Positions 1-9,122 are shown, numbered from the stretch's first letter. The stretch is 64,000 bases of DNA from Bradyrhizobium sp. BR 10289 (GCF_019455385.1 NZ_JACOFR010000022.1:1-64000); one strand, 5' to 3'. Notes: generated from the sequence alone by a model not told the origin. Program-made: numbers and translations.

Positions 1-56
1 CGGGGCCGTCGCCCTTCGAGGCTCGCCGAAGAGGCGAGCACCTCAGGGTGACGGTC
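1..56. repeat. Partial dispersed palindromic repeat, family D
   Basis: The sequence pairs a CTTCGAGGCTCGCC arm with a GGCGAGCACCTCAGGGTGACGG arm shape, the same layout as the fuller copy at 50904-51027 (CCTTCGAGGCTC with CCTCAGGATGACGG). It is cut by the window edge. No coding signal is seen between it and the first gene. Confidence 0.6.
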
Positions 57-142
57 GGAGATGAGCGCTTGCCGCTTGACATCAGCCTCCGTTCCACGGC
101 TGTTGGCTCTGCCGGACCACCGAACTCCATGTGAGGACTTTA

Positions 143-1243
143 ATGCCCACCACTTCGGTCGGCGTCTTCAAGATAACCACCAAAGGCCCCGGCGACGTTT
201 CCGGCCTCATGAGCCTGATCGGCTCGGGCGCGATCGATCCCGCATCGATCCTTGCCATCCTCGGCAAGACCGAGGGCAATGGCGGCGTCAATGATTTCAC
301 CCGGGAATATGCCGTTGCGGCGCTGTGCGCGGCGCTGGCGCCGAAACTTGGTCTGTCGCCGGAGGCAGTCGAGCAGCGCATCGCCTTCGTGATGTCGGGC
401 GGGACCGAAGGCGTGCTCAGCCCGCACATCACGGTGTTCACGCGGCAAGAGGCCGAGCGCCCGGCAGACCTGTCCGGCAAGCGGCTCAGCATCGGCATGG
501 CACACACACGCGATTTCCTGCCTGAGGAGCTTGGCCGCTCCGCGCAGATCATGGAGACGGGCAAGGCGGTGAAAGCCGCAATGGCGGATGCCGGCATTTC
601 CGACTCGGCCGACGTCCATTTCGTGCAGATCAAATGCCCGCTGCTCACCAGCGAGCGCGTCGAGGCGGCAGCCGCGCGCGGCAACAAGACGGTGACCACG
701 AGCGCCTACAGCTCGATGGCCTATTCGCGCGGCGCTTCCGCGCTCGGTGTTGGCGTTGCGCTCGGCGAGATCGCGCCCGAGGTCCGCGACGAACACGTAC
801 TGCGGCGCTACGACCTGTTCTCGAAGGTCGCCTCGACCTCGTCGGGGATCGAGCTGATGCACAACGTCGTCATCGTGCTCGGCAACTCGGCGTCCTCCGC
901 GAGCGAATTCGAGATCGGACACGCCGTGATGGATGATGCCATCGATGCCGCAGCAGTGACATCTGCCTTGAACAGCGTGGGGCTTGGAAGCACACCGCTG
1001 CCGGGCCGCGAGCTCGTCAACATTTTCGCCAAGGCCGAGGCCTCGCCTGACGGCACCGTGCGCGGCTACCGCCATACCATGCTCGAGGACACCGACATCA
1101 GCTCGACGCGCCACGCCCGCGCGGCGGTCGGCGGCCTGATCGCGGGCCTTGCCGGCACGGGCGCGGTCTATGTGTCCGGCGGGGCCGAGCATCAGGGGCC
1201 GGCCGGTGGCGGCCCGGTTGCGGCGATCGCGCGGCTGATCTAA
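143..1243 (+). CDS. Ring-opening amidohydrolase (cyanuric acid hydrolase / barbiturase family)
   Basis: This enzyme hydrolytically opens an s-triazine or pyrimidine-trione ring (cyanuric acid to carboxybiuret, or barbiturate to ureidomalonate). The protein has about 366 residues, normal for the family, and shows the family's threefold pseudo-repeat: one Ser-containing motif per repeat, visible as MSGGTEG, TSSGIEL and VSGGAEHQGPAGGGPV. The ATG at 143 is preferred because GAGGA sits 6-7 bases upstream; a GTG at 131 is the alternative. A perfect hairpin belonging to a dispersed repeat starts at the stop codon. The next gene is an amidase, which would fit further breakdown of the opened product, but that link is inference. 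Cyanuric acid hydrolase and barbiturase cannot be separated by eye; family membership is secure, substrate is not. Confidence 0.88.
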   Translation: MPTTSVGVFKITTKGPGDVSGLMSLIGSGAIDPASILAILGKTEGNGGVNDFTREYAVAALCAALAPKLGLSPEAVEQRIAFVMSGGTEGVLSPHITVFTRQEAERPADLSGKRLSIGMAHTRDFLPEELGRSAQIMETGKAVKAAMADAGISDSADVHFVQIKCPLLTSERVEAAAARGNKTVTTSAYSSMAYSRGASALGVGVALGEIAPEVRDEHVLRRYDLFSKVASTSSGIELMHNVVIVLGNSASSASEFEIGHAVMDDAIDAAAVTSALNSVGLGSTPLPGRELVNIFAKAEASPDGTVRGYRHTMLEDTDISSTRHARAAVGGLIAGLAGTGAVYVSGGAEHQGPAGGGPVAAIARLI

Positions 1244-1324
1244 AGCGCGATTGACATCGCGCTTCAGGTTGTTGTTTGGGCATGATCTTGTCGGAAAACC
1301 GCTGCGCACTCTTCCGGATCATGC
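1243..1324. repeat. Dispersed two-hairpin repeat, family A (full copy)
   Basis: AAGCGCGAT (1243-1251) pairs perfectly with ATCGCGCTT (1256-1264). A second hairpin pairs GCATGATC (1280-1287) with GATCATGC (1317-1324). The first half recurs at 3961-3993. I recognise this as a common Bradyrhizobium-type intergenic element; it begins at the stop codon of the hydrolase and may also act in transcription termination. Confidence 0.65.
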
Positions 1325-1440
1325 CGGATTGAGCGGCCACCTCTCCGCCCGGCGCAACCCTGCCCTTCGCGCCGGCTCAGTTGATAAACGCGGGCCCTTG
1401 CGAAAAAGGTGACGCGACACCTCAAGGGGATTTTGACTTC

Positions 1441-2916
1441 ATGACTTTGCCGATGACCTGGAACGAGTGGACGCAGCACGATGGCGTTGGCCTGGCGGCG
1501 CGCGTCCGCAAGGGCGAGCTGACGGCAAAGGAATTGGCGCGTCAGGCCGCGGCCGCCGTGGCTAAAGTCAACCCGACGCTGTCGGGCGTGGTCGAGCTGT
1601 TCGAGGACGTGATCGCCGATCCCGCCAAGGACGGCGCCAATCTCGCCGGTCCCTTCGCCGGCCTGCCCTTCCTGATGAAGGACCTCGGGCCGACCATGAA
1701 GGGCCGGCTCCAGGAGATGGGCTCGCTGTTGATGCGCGACAATCGCGCCGCGGCCGACACCTTCCTCACCGGCAAATTCCGCCAGGCCGGACTCAATCTG
1801 ATCGGGCGCACCACGACTCCGGAATTCGGCGTGTGCTCGTCGGCCGACAATCCCGCGGTCTACGTGACGCGCAATCCCTGGAATACCGACTACACCACCT
1901 GCGGCTCGTCGGCGGGCAGCGCCGCAATGGTCGCGGCCGGCGTGGTGCCGATCGCGCATGCGACCGACGGCGGCGGCTCGATCCGCATTCCCGCCGGCGT
2001 CAACGGCAATATCGGCCTGAAGGTTTCGCGCGGCGTGTTCTCGCTGGCCCCGCACATGTCCGACCTCACCGGCCTTGTCTCGATCCAGGGCTGCCAGTCG
2101 CGCAGCGTGCGCGACACCGCCGCCTTCGTCGATCATGCAAGGGGACCGGCACCCGGCGAGTTCATGCCGTTCTGGACCACGGCGCAGCCTTACAGCGAGA
2201 TGATCAAGCGCGATCCCTCGAAGCTGCGCATCGCGCTGTCGCACAGCTGGGGCGACTACAAGGCGACGCCGGAGCTTGCCGCCGAGCTGGAGAAGACCGG
2301 CCGCTTTCTCGAAGGTCTCGGCCATCACGTCGATTACGCACTCCCCGCGCTCGACTTCCGCGCCGCGTTCGAGGCGCAGACGCTGTGCTACATCTCGAAC
2401 TTTGCCGTGGTGATCTCCAACATGCTCGCCGCGCGCGGGCTGGAAAAGCCGCCGGAAGATCTGATCGAGCCCATGAACATCCGGATCTGGGAAGCCGGCC
2501 GTCACACCACCTTCGCCGAGCGCGCCAAGATGCAGGGCGTGTTCAACACGACCTCGCGCGGCTTCGGCGCGTTCTTCGAGCAATGGGACGTGATCCTGAC
2601 GCCGATCACGGCGCTGCCGACGCCGAAGGTCGGCACCAGGGAATACCTCACCATCTCCGACAACCCCGACGTGCTCGACTGGTTTGGCAATCTCTGGCGC
2701 TTCTTCGCCTTCACCCCGCTCGCCAATCTCTGCGGCATGCCCGCGATCTCGCTGCCGATGGCCGCGCAGGACCACGGCCTGCCGCTCGGCATCCAGGCGA
2801 TCGCCAAGCAGGCCAATGACGGCCTCCTGCTCCAACTGGCCGCCCAGATCGAGCGCGCGCTTGACGGCAAGTGGAACGGCGGGAAGAGACCGAAGGTGCA
2901 CGTCGTAAACGGATAA
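1441..2916 (+). CDS. Amidase (amidase-signature family)
   Basis: This is an amidase-signature hydrolase of about 491 residues that cleaves an amide bond with a Ser-cisSer-Lys triad. The pieces are visible in order: the lysine in PFLMKDLGP, the Gly/Ser-rich stretch CGSSAGSAA and the nucleophile segment DGGGSIRIPA. The ATG at 1441 is chosen over an in-frame TTG at 1381 because the added residues have no family character. It follows the ring-opening hydrolase on the same strand with about 200 bases between, filled by a repeat, so co-transcription is uncertain. A role in biuret or carboxybiuret hydrolysis (AtzE-like) is possible from context but not shown by the sequence. Confidence 0.85.
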   Translation: MTLPMTWNEWTQHDGVGLAARVRKGELTAKELARQAAAAVAKVNPTLSGVVELFEDVIADPAKDGANLAGPFAGLPFLMKDLGPTMKGRLQEMGSLLMRDNRAAADTFLTGKFRQAGLNLIGRTTTPEFGVCSSADNPAVYVTRNPWNTDYTTCGSSAGSAAMVAAGVVPIAHATDGGGSIRIPAGVNGNIGLKVSRGVFSLAPHMSDLTGLVSIQGCQSRSVRDTAAFVDHARGPAPGEFMPFWTTAQPYSEMIKRDPSKLRIALSHSWGDYKATPELAAELEKTGRFLEGLGHHVDYALPALDFRAAFEAQTLCYISNFAVVISNMLAARGLEKPPEDLIEPMNIRIWEAGRHTTFAERAKMQGVFNTTSRGFGAFFEQWDVILTPITALPTPKVGTREYLTISDNPDVLDWFGNLWRFFAFTPLANLCGMPAISLPMAAQDHGLPLGIQAIAKQANDGLLLQLAAQIERALDGKWNGGKRPKVHVVNG

Positions 2917-2928
2917 GCGGAGACCCGC

Positions 2929-3486
2929 TCACGGTTTCGGCTTGGCCGCGTCGTCCGGCGGCCAGGCGCCTGCTGCCTTCGTATACTCGTTCTTGATCCG
3001 GTCGAACGTGATGGGTCCGATGATGCCATCGCCGAGAAGCCCCTGACCGACCTGGAAATCCGCGATTGCTCTCCGATAGCCGCCGCCGGCGGCGTCATCA
3101 TCGATGGCGCCCTTGTACGTGCCCAGGCGCAACAAAGCCGTCTTGCCGACCCTTGGAGGGATCACATCGCGCGGGGCGGCGAAGTCCGGCAGCGCCTGCG
3201 GGTTCTGCGCCAACGCGGAGATTTTCTCCGCGCTGAACTGGTTGATCAGCCCCGCGTCCACCAGAAATTTGAGATTCTGCGCGGCCTCTTTCTTGTCAGC
3301 CACGGCAAGCGCTTTCTCGATCAGAGAGAACTCGAATTTCTCGCGCTCGAGCCGTGTGTTCCAGAAGCCCTGCAAGACCGCGCCGACTCCCGTGCCGACT
3401 AGCCCGACAAGGGCCAGCAGCAAGGGCGATGTCACCCAGAACGGAGCGACAGATCTCGGTTCTGCATCCGGCATCGGAGCCTCCAC
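2929..3486 (-). CDS. Membrane-anchored protein with peptidoglycan-binding-like domain
   Basis: The protein of about 185 residues has one N-terminal membrane segment (around residues 16-40, WVTSPLLLALVGLVG) followed by a charged helical region and a C-terminal PG_binding_1-like repeat near residues 130-165, with the typical AIADFQ, GDGIIGPITF pattern. The family repeat binds peptidoglycan, so this is likely an inner-membrane protein facing the periplasm. There is no catalytic domain. The gene is convergent with the amidase, 12 bases apart. A second ATG at 3474 could be the start. Function beyond wall binding is unknown. Confidence 0.7.
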   Translation of the reverse strand: MEAPMPDAEPRSVAPFWVTSPLLLALVGLVGTGVGAVLQGFWNTRLEREKFEFSLIEKALAVADKKEAAQNLKFLVDAGLINQFSAEKISALAQNPQALPDFAAPRDVIPPRVGKTALLRLGTYKGAIDDDAAGGGYRRAIADFQVGQGLLGDGIIGPITFDRIKNEYTKAAGAWPPDDAAKPKP

Positions 3487-3560
3487 GGCGCTCCGACGAG
3501 ATTAGCGCGGCGGGACGATCGACGGTAGTACCTGCGCCACACTGAAACTGCTGCGCAGCC

Positions 3561-3878
3561 TCAGTTCTTCACCGCCGGGATCTCCTCCGGGCTCTGCTGC
3601 TGGCCCTGCTTGTACATCGCCAGCGCCTTGTCGAGCGCTTCGCGCAAGGCCAGCGCGGCGGCGACGCTGCAGCGCAGATGCGCGGTCTGGACCACGTCGA
3701 CCCTGACGGCGGCCCCAACCGGCATCAAGAGGTTCGCGGCGAGTTCGATCTGGATCGCACCGTTGTGGTGGCCGAAGCAGGAGGCGCCGTCGAAGTAGAT
3801 GATCGGCGCTCGTTCCGAGCTCGAGCTGGAAATGGTGACGGGCCCCGGGTTGGCGGCGGGCGTTTCGGGGTCGGCCAT
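3561..3878 (-). CDS. Conserved small protein of unknown function
   Basis: A 105-residue soluble protein with no signal peptide or membrane helix. It has a serine-run N-terminus, a central YFDGASCFGHHNG segment and a helical C-terminal half, and it resembles the small DUF3467-type proteins in layout, though I cannot confirm that. The ATG at 3878 is selected because AAGGAG lies five bases upstream; an in-frame GTG at 3882-3884 overlaps that ribosome site and is unlikely. The upstream flank carries a partial family A repeat. Confidence 0.6.
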   Translation of the reverse strand: MADPETPAANPGPVTISSSSSERAPIIYFDGASCFGHHNGAIQIELAANLLMPVGAAVRVDVVQTAHLRCSVAAALALREALDKALAMYKQGQQQSPEEIPAVKN

Positions 3879-3960
3879 GGGCACTCCTTACGGCTGGTCG
3901 AACGAACGAAGCGCCCACCATCGTTGCTTCGGCCGGCCCTGTCGAGGCCAAACCGGCCGT

Positions 3961-3993
3961 AAGCGCGACGAGATCGCGCTTCAGATTGTTGCG
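3961..3993. repeat. Dispersed repeat, family A (truncated copy)
   Basis: AAGCGCGACGAGATCGCGCTT followed by CAGATTGTTG matches the first half of the copy at 1243-1324; the second hairpin is missing. It lies between two divergent genes. Confidence 0.55.
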
Positions 3994-4033
3994 GGGTTTT
4001 GCGCGGCGCCCGGCACTGGTCTAGAACGTTGCC

Positions 4034-4942
4034 ATGTCCGAGCCACCTGCCACGCTCCCGTTCGAGGAACTCGCCGAGGCCATCCGAGGCCGCCGGTCCG
4101 ATTACGGGCATATCAGCGGGCTCCAGCTCGACCGCTTCGCGCCCGGCGAAGCTTGGTCCAGCCTGCCCTACCGTCCCGTCTTCGTCGGCGACACCGAGAC
4201 TGGCGTGCTGCACGGCGGCGTCGTCACCGCGATGCTGGACGAGAGCTGCGGCATGGCCGTGCAACTTGCGCTCGACGGCACGCGCGCGATCGCAACCCTG
4301 GATTTGCGCATCGACTACCAGAAGCCGGCAACGCCGGGCCTCGACATCAAGGCGCATTCGGTCTGCTATCGGACCACGCGCTCGATCGCCTTCGTTCGCT
4401 CCACCGCCTATCAGGAATCCGAGGACGATCCGGTCGCGACCGCAACCGCCTGCTTCATGATCGGCGCCAACCGCACCAACATGCTCGCCGATCGCAGGAT
4501 GGATTCGCGTGATATCCGGACGCTCGAAGCGCCGGAGGATCCGGACGGCCCGTTCGCCCGCAGTCCGTTCGCGCGCGCCCTCGGCATCCGCATCAATGCG
4601 GACGGCACGCTGGCGATGCCGTTCTCGCCAATCATCATCGGCAATCCGATCCTGCCCGCGATCCATGGCGGCATGACCGGCGCGTTCCTCGAGACCACCG
4701 CCATCATCGGGGTGGCGCGCGAGCTTGGCACGGTCGCGCCGCCCAAGCCGATCGGACTCACCGTCAACTACTTACGCTCCGGCCGCGCGCTCGATACGTT
4801 TGCGAATGTGTCGATCGTGAAACAGGGCCGCCGCATCGTCGCCTTCGAGGCGCGCGCCTGGCAGGATGATGCCGACAAGCCGATCGCCACCGCCTTCGGC
4901 CATTTCATGCTGCGGCCGACGCCTGGAAACGACGAGGAATAG
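4034..4942 (+). CDS. Tandem-hotdog thioesterase-family protein (PaaI-like)
   Basis: The 302-residue protein contains two successive hotdog domains. Each has the PaaI-type helix segment with a small-residue turn: GVLHGGVVTAMLDESCG around residue 60 and PAIHGGMTGAFLETTA around residue 217, each followed by a TLDLRIDY- or LTVNYLR-like strand. Such proteins hydrolyse acyl-CoA thioesters, and a double hotdog forms the equivalent of the usual dimer within one chain. The start ATG at 4034 gives MSEPP; no strong ribosome site is visible. A small membrane protein gene follows closely. The acyl-CoA substrate cannot be told from the sequence. Confidence 0.82.
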   Translation: MSEPPATLPFEELAEAIRGRRSDYGHISGLQLDRFAPGEAWSSLPYRPVFVGDTETGVLHGGVVTAMLDESCGMAVQLALDGTRAIATLDLRIDYQKPATPGLDIKAHSVCYRTTRSIAFVRSTAYQESEDDPVATATACFMIGANRTNMLADRRMDSRDIRTLEAPEDPDGPFARSPFARALGIRINADGTLAMPFSPIIIGNPILPAIHGGMTGAFLETTAIIGVARELGTVAPPKPIGLTVNYLRSGRALDTFANVSIVKQGRRIVAFEARAWQDDADKPIATAFGHFMLRPTPGNDEE

Positions 4943-5010
4943 GCGTATTTTACTTGACGGCCGGGGTTTGGAACCACAACGATAGCGCGTTACCTTCGAA
5001 AGGTATTGGG

Positions 5011-5376
5011 TTGCGGCATCCGATCGACATCGTCGCCATGTTCGCCGCCATCTGGCTGTTGGCGGCGCTCATGCTCGACGTGCTGACGCCGAAGGAGCTG
5101 ACGGCGGTGATGATCGCCATCGCGATCGGCCCCGCGATCGTCATCACCGCGGTCTTCTATTATCTGCGCTGCCCGCGCACCGATTTCGCGGTGATGTTCG
5201 CCGCGCTCTGGCTGATCTCGGACATCGCGATCGCCTTCGTCTCGCCGAAGGAGCTGCCGCTCTGGCTGCTCGTGCTCGGCTTCATGCCGGCCATGCTGAT
5301 CGGCATCGTGCTGCACTGGCAGCGCTTGCAGCGCCGCCACGAGCGCTTGCCGTTGCCGTCTGCGAAGCGGGGCTGA
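5011..5376 (+). CDS. Small multi-pass membrane protein, unknown function
   Basis: About 121 residues, nearly all hydrophobic: four membrane segments arranged as two similar halves. Each half has an AMFAA(I/L)WL stretch followed by a second helix ending near SPKEL or TPKEL, which suggests an internal duplication. The TTG at 5011 is preferred because GAAAGG lies about seven bases before it; the frame is also open back to a TTG at 4954, and an ATG at 5038 is a shorter option. It follows the thioesterase by about 70 bases. No catalytic motif is visible. Confidence 0.6.
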   Translation: MRHPIDIVAMFAAIWLLAALMLDVLTPKELTAVMIAIAIGPAIVITAVFYYLRCPRTDFAVMFAALWLISDIAIAFVSPKELPLWLLVLGFMPAMLIGIVLHWQRLQRRHERLPLPSAKRG

Positions 5377-5386
5377 GGCGATGTCC

Positions 5387-5538
5387 ACCTCTCCCCATGG
5401 GGGAGAGGTCGGATTGCTATGGCGCGCAGTTGCGCGCCTGAGCAATCCGGGTGAGGGGCCGCGGCACTCACTGAGACAAGAACCCCTCACCCGGATCGCA
5501 TTTTCAATGCGATCCGACCTCTCCCTTCGGGAGAGGTG
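5387..5538. repeat. Dispersed composite palindromic repeat, family B
   Basis: ACCTCTCCCC (5387-5396) pairs with GGGGAGAGGT (5400-5409). The element then contains a GGATTGC/GCAATCC pair and a GGGTGAGGGG/CCCCTCACCC pair, and ends with a second CCTCTCCC/GGGAGAGG hairpin. A relative with the same order of arms is at 11043-11188. It sits between convergent genes. Confidence 0.75.
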
Positions 5539-5558
5539 AACAAACCGCCTCGGCTGAA

Positions 5559-7295
5559 TCACCGCGACAGCAGATTCGTCTTCGCGAGATCGATGACCTC
5601 GTCGCCACGGCCGCTCATCACCGCGCGCAGCACCCAGAGGCTGAAGCCCTTGACCTGTTCGGCCGTGATGGTCGGCGGCATCGACAATTCCTGCTTGGCC
5701 GTGACGACGTCGAGCAGTGCCGGCCCGTTATGGGCCAGCATCTCCTTCATCGCGCCGGGGAGCTCGCCGGGGTCCTCGACGCGCTTCGCAAAGATGCCCA
5801 TCGCGCGCGCCATCGCCGCGAAGTCCGGATTCTCGAGATCGACATTGGTGTCGACGAAGCCGGCGGCCTTCATCTCCAGCGCGACGAATCCGAGCACGCC
5901 GTTGTTGAAGACGACCACCTTCACCGGCAGCTTCATCTGCGTCAGCGTGATCAAATCGCCCATCAGCATGGTGAAGCCGCCATCGCCCGACAGCGAGATC
6001 ACCTGACGGCCGGGCTGGGCGGCCTGCGCGCCGATCGCCTGCGGCATCGCATTGGCCATCGAGCCATGCACAAGGGAGCCGATCAGCCGGCGACGGCCGT
6101 TCATGTCGAGATAACGCGCGGCCCACACGGTGGGCGTGCCGACATCGGCGGTGAAGACGGCGTCTTCGGAAGCGTGGTCGCTGATGACCTTTGCCAGATA
6201 TTGCGGATGGATCGGTTTGCTGCCGGGCGTGCCCTTGGCGAGCGAATCGAGTCCTTCGCGCGCCTTCTTGTAGTGCGCGATGGCATCGTCGAGATGCTTG
6301 CGCTGCGTCTTGGGCTTGAGCAGCGGCAGCAGCGCCTCGATGGTGAGCTTGACGTCGCCGACGAGGCCGAGATCGATCTTGGCGCGGCGGCCGAGATTTT
6401 CCGGGCGGATGTCGATCTGCGCGATCTGGCAATCGGTGGGGAAGAACTGCTTGTAGGGAAAATCCGTGCCCAGCATCACCAGCGCGTCGCAGGCATGCAT
6501 GGCGGCGTAGCCCGAGGAGAAGCCGATGAAGCCGGTCATGCCGACGTCGTAGGGGTTGTCGTATTCGACATGCTCCTTGCCGCCAAGTGCATGCACGATC
6601 GGGCTCTGCAGCGCCTCCGCGAGCTGCATCAGCGGCGTATGCGCGCCGGCGCAGCCGCGGCCGCAGAACAGGGTGATGCGCTCATTGGCATTGAGGAGAT
6701 CGGCAAGCGCCTTCAGCTCGTCGGCCTGCGGCACGACTTTCGGTGCCGACAGCGCAAGCCCGCGATTCGTCGACAGCGCGCGCTTCGGCGGCGAGCGAAA
6801 CGCGACATCGCCGGGCATCGCCACGACGGCAACGCCGCGCAGGCCCACGGCCGCACGGATCGCATTCTCCAGCACGAACGGAAGCTGGCTCGGATCCGAC
6901 ACCAGCTCGCAGTAGTGGCTGCATTCGCGGAAGAGATTCTGCGGATGGGTTTCCTGGAAATAGCCGCCGCCGATCTCGGAGGACGGGATCTGCGCCGCAA
7001 TAGCGAGCACGGGAACGCGGCTGCGATGCGCGTCGAACAGTCCGTTGATCAGATGCAGATTGCCTGGGCCGCAGGAGCCGGCGCAAACCGCAAGGCTGCC
7101 GGTCATCTCGGCTTCGCCGGCCGCCGCGAACGCCGCGACCTCCTCGTGACGGACATGGATCCATTCGATGGTGCCGCGGCGGCGCAGCGCCTCGGTGATC
7201 GCGTTCAGGCTGTCGCCGACGATGCCGTAGATGCGCTTGACGCCGGCCTGTTCGAGCGTTGCCACGAACAGATCGGCCACGTTGTTGATCGCCAT
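5559..7295 (-). CDS. poxB: Thiamine-pyrophosphate-dependent pyruvate oxidase/dehydrogenase (PoxB-type)
   Basis: This 578-residue enzyme matches the ubiquinone-dependent pyruvate dehydrogenase family (about 570 residues), which decarboxylates pyruvate to acetate and CO2 and passes electrons to quinone at the membrane. The N-terminal TPP-binding domain has the activating glutamate in RHEEVAAFAA. The C-terminal TPP domain shows the GDGG...NN motif (SGDGGFTMLMGD to VVVFNNG). The central FAD/regulatory domain is of normal length. The ATG at 7295 is clear. The gene stands alone, 110 bases downstream of dgoA on the same strand. Related acetolactate-synthase-like enzymes are the main alternative, but overall resemblance favours PoxB. 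Confidence 0.88.
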   Translation of the reverse strand: MAINNVADLFVATLEQAGVKRIYGIVGDSLNAITEALRRRGTIEWIHVRHEEVAAFAAAGEAEMTGSLAVCAGSCGPGNLHLINGLFDAHRSRVPVLAIAAQIPSSEIGGGYFQETHPQNLFRECSHYCELVSDPSQLPFVLENAIRAAVGLRGVAVVAMPGDVAFRSPPKRALSTNRGLALSAPKVVPQADELKALADLLNANERITLFCGRGCAGAHTPLMQLAEALQSPIVHALGGKEHVEYDNPYDVGMTGFIGFSSGYAAMHACDALVMLGTDFPYKQFFPTDCQIAQIDIRPENLGRRAKIDLGLVGDVKLTIEALLPLLKPKTQRKHLDDAIAHYKKAREGLDSLAKGTPGSKPIHPQYLAKVISDHASEDAVFTADVGTPTVWAARYLDMNGRRRLIGSLVHGSMANAMPQAIGAQAAQPGRQVISLSGDGGFTMLMGDLITLTQMKLPVKVVVFNNGVLGFVALEMKAAGFVDTNVDLENPDFAAMARAMGIFAKRVEDPGELPGAMKEMLAHNGPALLDVVTAKQELSMPPTITAEQVKGFSLWVLRAVMSGRGDEVIDLAKTNLLSR

Positions 7296-7405
7296 GTCGG
7301 TCTCCTGATTCAGCCAGTCGCATGTTTACGGTGCGCGAATATCAACATCGCGACACAATGCGGCACAATAAGCTATGACAGGATCACTGCTTGTTTATCG
7401 GGGAC

Positions 7406-8038
7406 TCAGTCTTTCGCAATCGCCCGATCGTAGGCCGCGATCGTCACCTTTGCGAGAGAAGCGACATCGGCCGCCGACATGCCGGGCTTGTAGAGGCTGG
7501 AACCGAGCCCGAACGCGGTGACGCCGCCTTTGATGTATTCGGCAAAATTCTGATCCGAGACGCCGCCGACCGCGGCGATCATGACACCTGGAGGAAGCAC
7601 GGCTTTGATCGCGGCAATACCCGATGCGCCGAGCACGCTCGCCGGAAAGAACTTCAAACCCGATGCGCCGGAGCGCGCCGCAAGCAGCGCTTCGGTCGGC
7701 GAGAACACGCCCGGCAACGTCACCATGGCGTATTGATGCGCACGCGCGAGCACCAGCGTATCGACGTTCGGCGAGACCATCAGTTTACCGCCGACATCGT
7801 TGAGGCGATCCACATCGGCGGTCGCCAGCACCGTACCGGCGCCGATCAGCACATTAGCCGGCGCGAGCTTCACGGCCGTGGCGATCGAACGGAACGGGTC
7901 GGGCGAGTTCAGCGGGATCTCGATCGCGGTCATGCCGGCCTCGATCAGCACACCGACGATCGCCTCGGTCTCCTCCGGTTTGATGCCGCGCAGGATCGCG
8001 ACCAGCGGACGCTGCATCGGCGGAAATGGAACGCTCAT
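7406..8038 (-). CDS. dgoA: 2-dehydro-3-deoxy-6-phosphogalactonate aldolase
   Basis: A class I KDPG/KDPGal aldolase of about 210 residues that splits 2-keto-3-deoxy-6-phosphogalactonate into pyruvate and glyceraldehyde 3-phosphate (De Ley-Doudoroff galactose pathway). The family landmarks are visible: the glutamate in AIEIPLNSPD, GAGTVL, and the Schiff-base lysine in GLKFFPAS. The ATG at 8038 has GAAGGA seven to eight bases upstream; an earlier in-frame start at 8056 would run into dgoK. It directly follows dgoK with a 14-base gap, so the two are surely one operon. The assignment to galactonate rather than gluconate rests on the dgoK neighbour. Confidence 0.9.
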   Translation of the reverse strand: MSVPFPPMQRPLVAILRGIKPEETEAIVGVLIEAGMTAIEIPLNSPDPFRSIATAVKLAPANVLIGAGTVLATADVDRLNDVGGKLMVSPNVDTLVLARAHQYAMVTLPGVFSPTEALLAARSGASGLKFFPASVLGASGIAAIKAVLPPGVMIAAVGGVSDQNFAEYIKGGVTAFGLGSSLYKPGMSAADVASLAKVTIAAYDRAIAKD

Positions 8039-8052
8039 CTCGAAAATCCTTC

Positions 8053-8967
8053 TCAATTCGTCCAGATCGCGGCGGCCGCCATCGACAGGCCGCGGCGAAC
8101 GGCGTCGTCCGCATCGATCAACGCAACCGTCACCGACAGCGCCTCAAAGGCTTGCCGATACAGCGTCGCGAGCCGTCCCGAGGCGATCAGCGTGACGCTG
8201 GTTTTCGGCACACTGCCGGAGAGGCCAGCGGCAAGCTCGGCGCCGATCAGCGTGCCCGACAACGTCTCACGCGCTGCGGCCGGCGTGCCGCCGAACAATA
8301 GCTGGCGCGAGCGCGCCGTGAACAGGAGATTGGCGGCAAAGGCTGGCGCGTCATGCGCGGCTTTCACCGCCGCCTGGAAGCTCGCGATATCCTCGGCATC
8401 GTCGGCGCCCGCGACCGCGAGCGACAGAATCGTCTCGCGCGAGACGACGCTGAAGAGCTCGCCGGTCATGAAGGTGGAGAAATGCGCGACCGTGCCGTCC
8501 TTGACGCATACCCATTTCGAATGGGTGCCCGGCATGCAGACCAGCGCGTCGCCAGCCGATTCGAGACCGAGCGCGCCGAGCAATTGGGTCTCCTCGCCGC
8601 GCATCACATCGGGTGCTTTTGCGTCGCGCTGCGCGATGCCGGGAAGGATGCGGATGTCGCGCGCCTCACCCGGCACGCGCGCGGCCTGCTTCAGGATCAC
8701 TGCAAGCGGCGCCGGCGTGTCGACATAGCCGGCCTCGACCCAGCCGGTCTTGGCGCCGGCCATGCCGCAGACGAGGACGGGCAGATGCGCGGGCGCATCG
8801 ACAGCGGCAAGGTGCGATTGCAGCACGCCGGAAAATCCGGCCTTGGCCGCCGCCAGCATGCCCTCGCTGCTGCGGCGTTCGGCCAGGACATGGCCGGCCC
8901 GGTCGACCAGCCACAGGCGAAAGCTGGAGGTGCCCCAGTCCACCGCGACATAGGCGGGTTCGGTCAT
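8053..8967 (-). CDS. dgoK: 2-dehydro-3-deoxygalactonokinase
   Basis: About 304 residues, as usual for DgoK, which phosphorylates 2-keto-3-deoxygalactonate with ATP before aldol cleavage by DgoA. The N-terminus has the sugar-kinase phosphate-1 motif VAVDWGTSSFR. VCGMAGAKTGW, RGEETQLLGA and MPGTHSKWV are typical family stretches. The ATG at 8967 (MTEPAYV) is chosen; the frame is open further upstream but that part looks non-coding. It is the promoter-proximal gene of the dgoK-dgoA pair. No galactonate dehydratase or transporter is in the window. Confidence 0.92.
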   Translation of the reverse strand: MTEPAYVAVDWGTSSFRLWLVDRAGHVLAERRSSEGMLAAAKAGFSGVLQSHLAAVDAPAHLPVLVCGMAGAKTGWVEAGYVDTPAPLAVILKQAARVPGEARDIRILPGIAQRDAKAPDVMRGEETQLLGALGLESAGDALVCMPGTHSKWVCVKDGTVAHFSTFMTGELFSVVSRETILSLAVAGADDAEDIASFQAAVKAAHDAPAFAANLLFTARSRQLLFGGTPAAARETLSGTLIGAELAAGLSGSVPKTSVTLIASGRLATLYRQAFEALSVTVALIDADDAVRRGLSMAAAAIWTN

Positions 8968-9106
8968 CGTGGCGCGTATCCTTCGTCTCACCGGCAAGAC
9001 GCCGTCTCGCGACAATGAGACGACGCTTTCGCAAATCTGACCCGGGATATCGGCTATTGCGGCCGCAAACCAGCGTTTTCTCGCAAGGCTGACGCGCAAC
9101 ACGCGC

Positions 9107-9122
9107 TGGCACAGCGCTTGCT
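9107..9122 (+). promoter_or_regulatory. Sigma-54 (-24/-12) promoter of the LLM oxidoreductase operon
   Basis: TGGCAC, five bases, then TTGCT is a perfect match to the RpoN consensus. Start of transcription would fall near 9134, about 50 bases before the flavin oxidoreductase. A 12-base palindrome TTGCGGCCGCAA at 9057-9068 and a GTCTC/GAGAC pair at 9004-9021 lie upstream and are candidate activator sites. The AcoR-type activator encoded at 11216-13081 is the obvious partner. Confidence 0.8.
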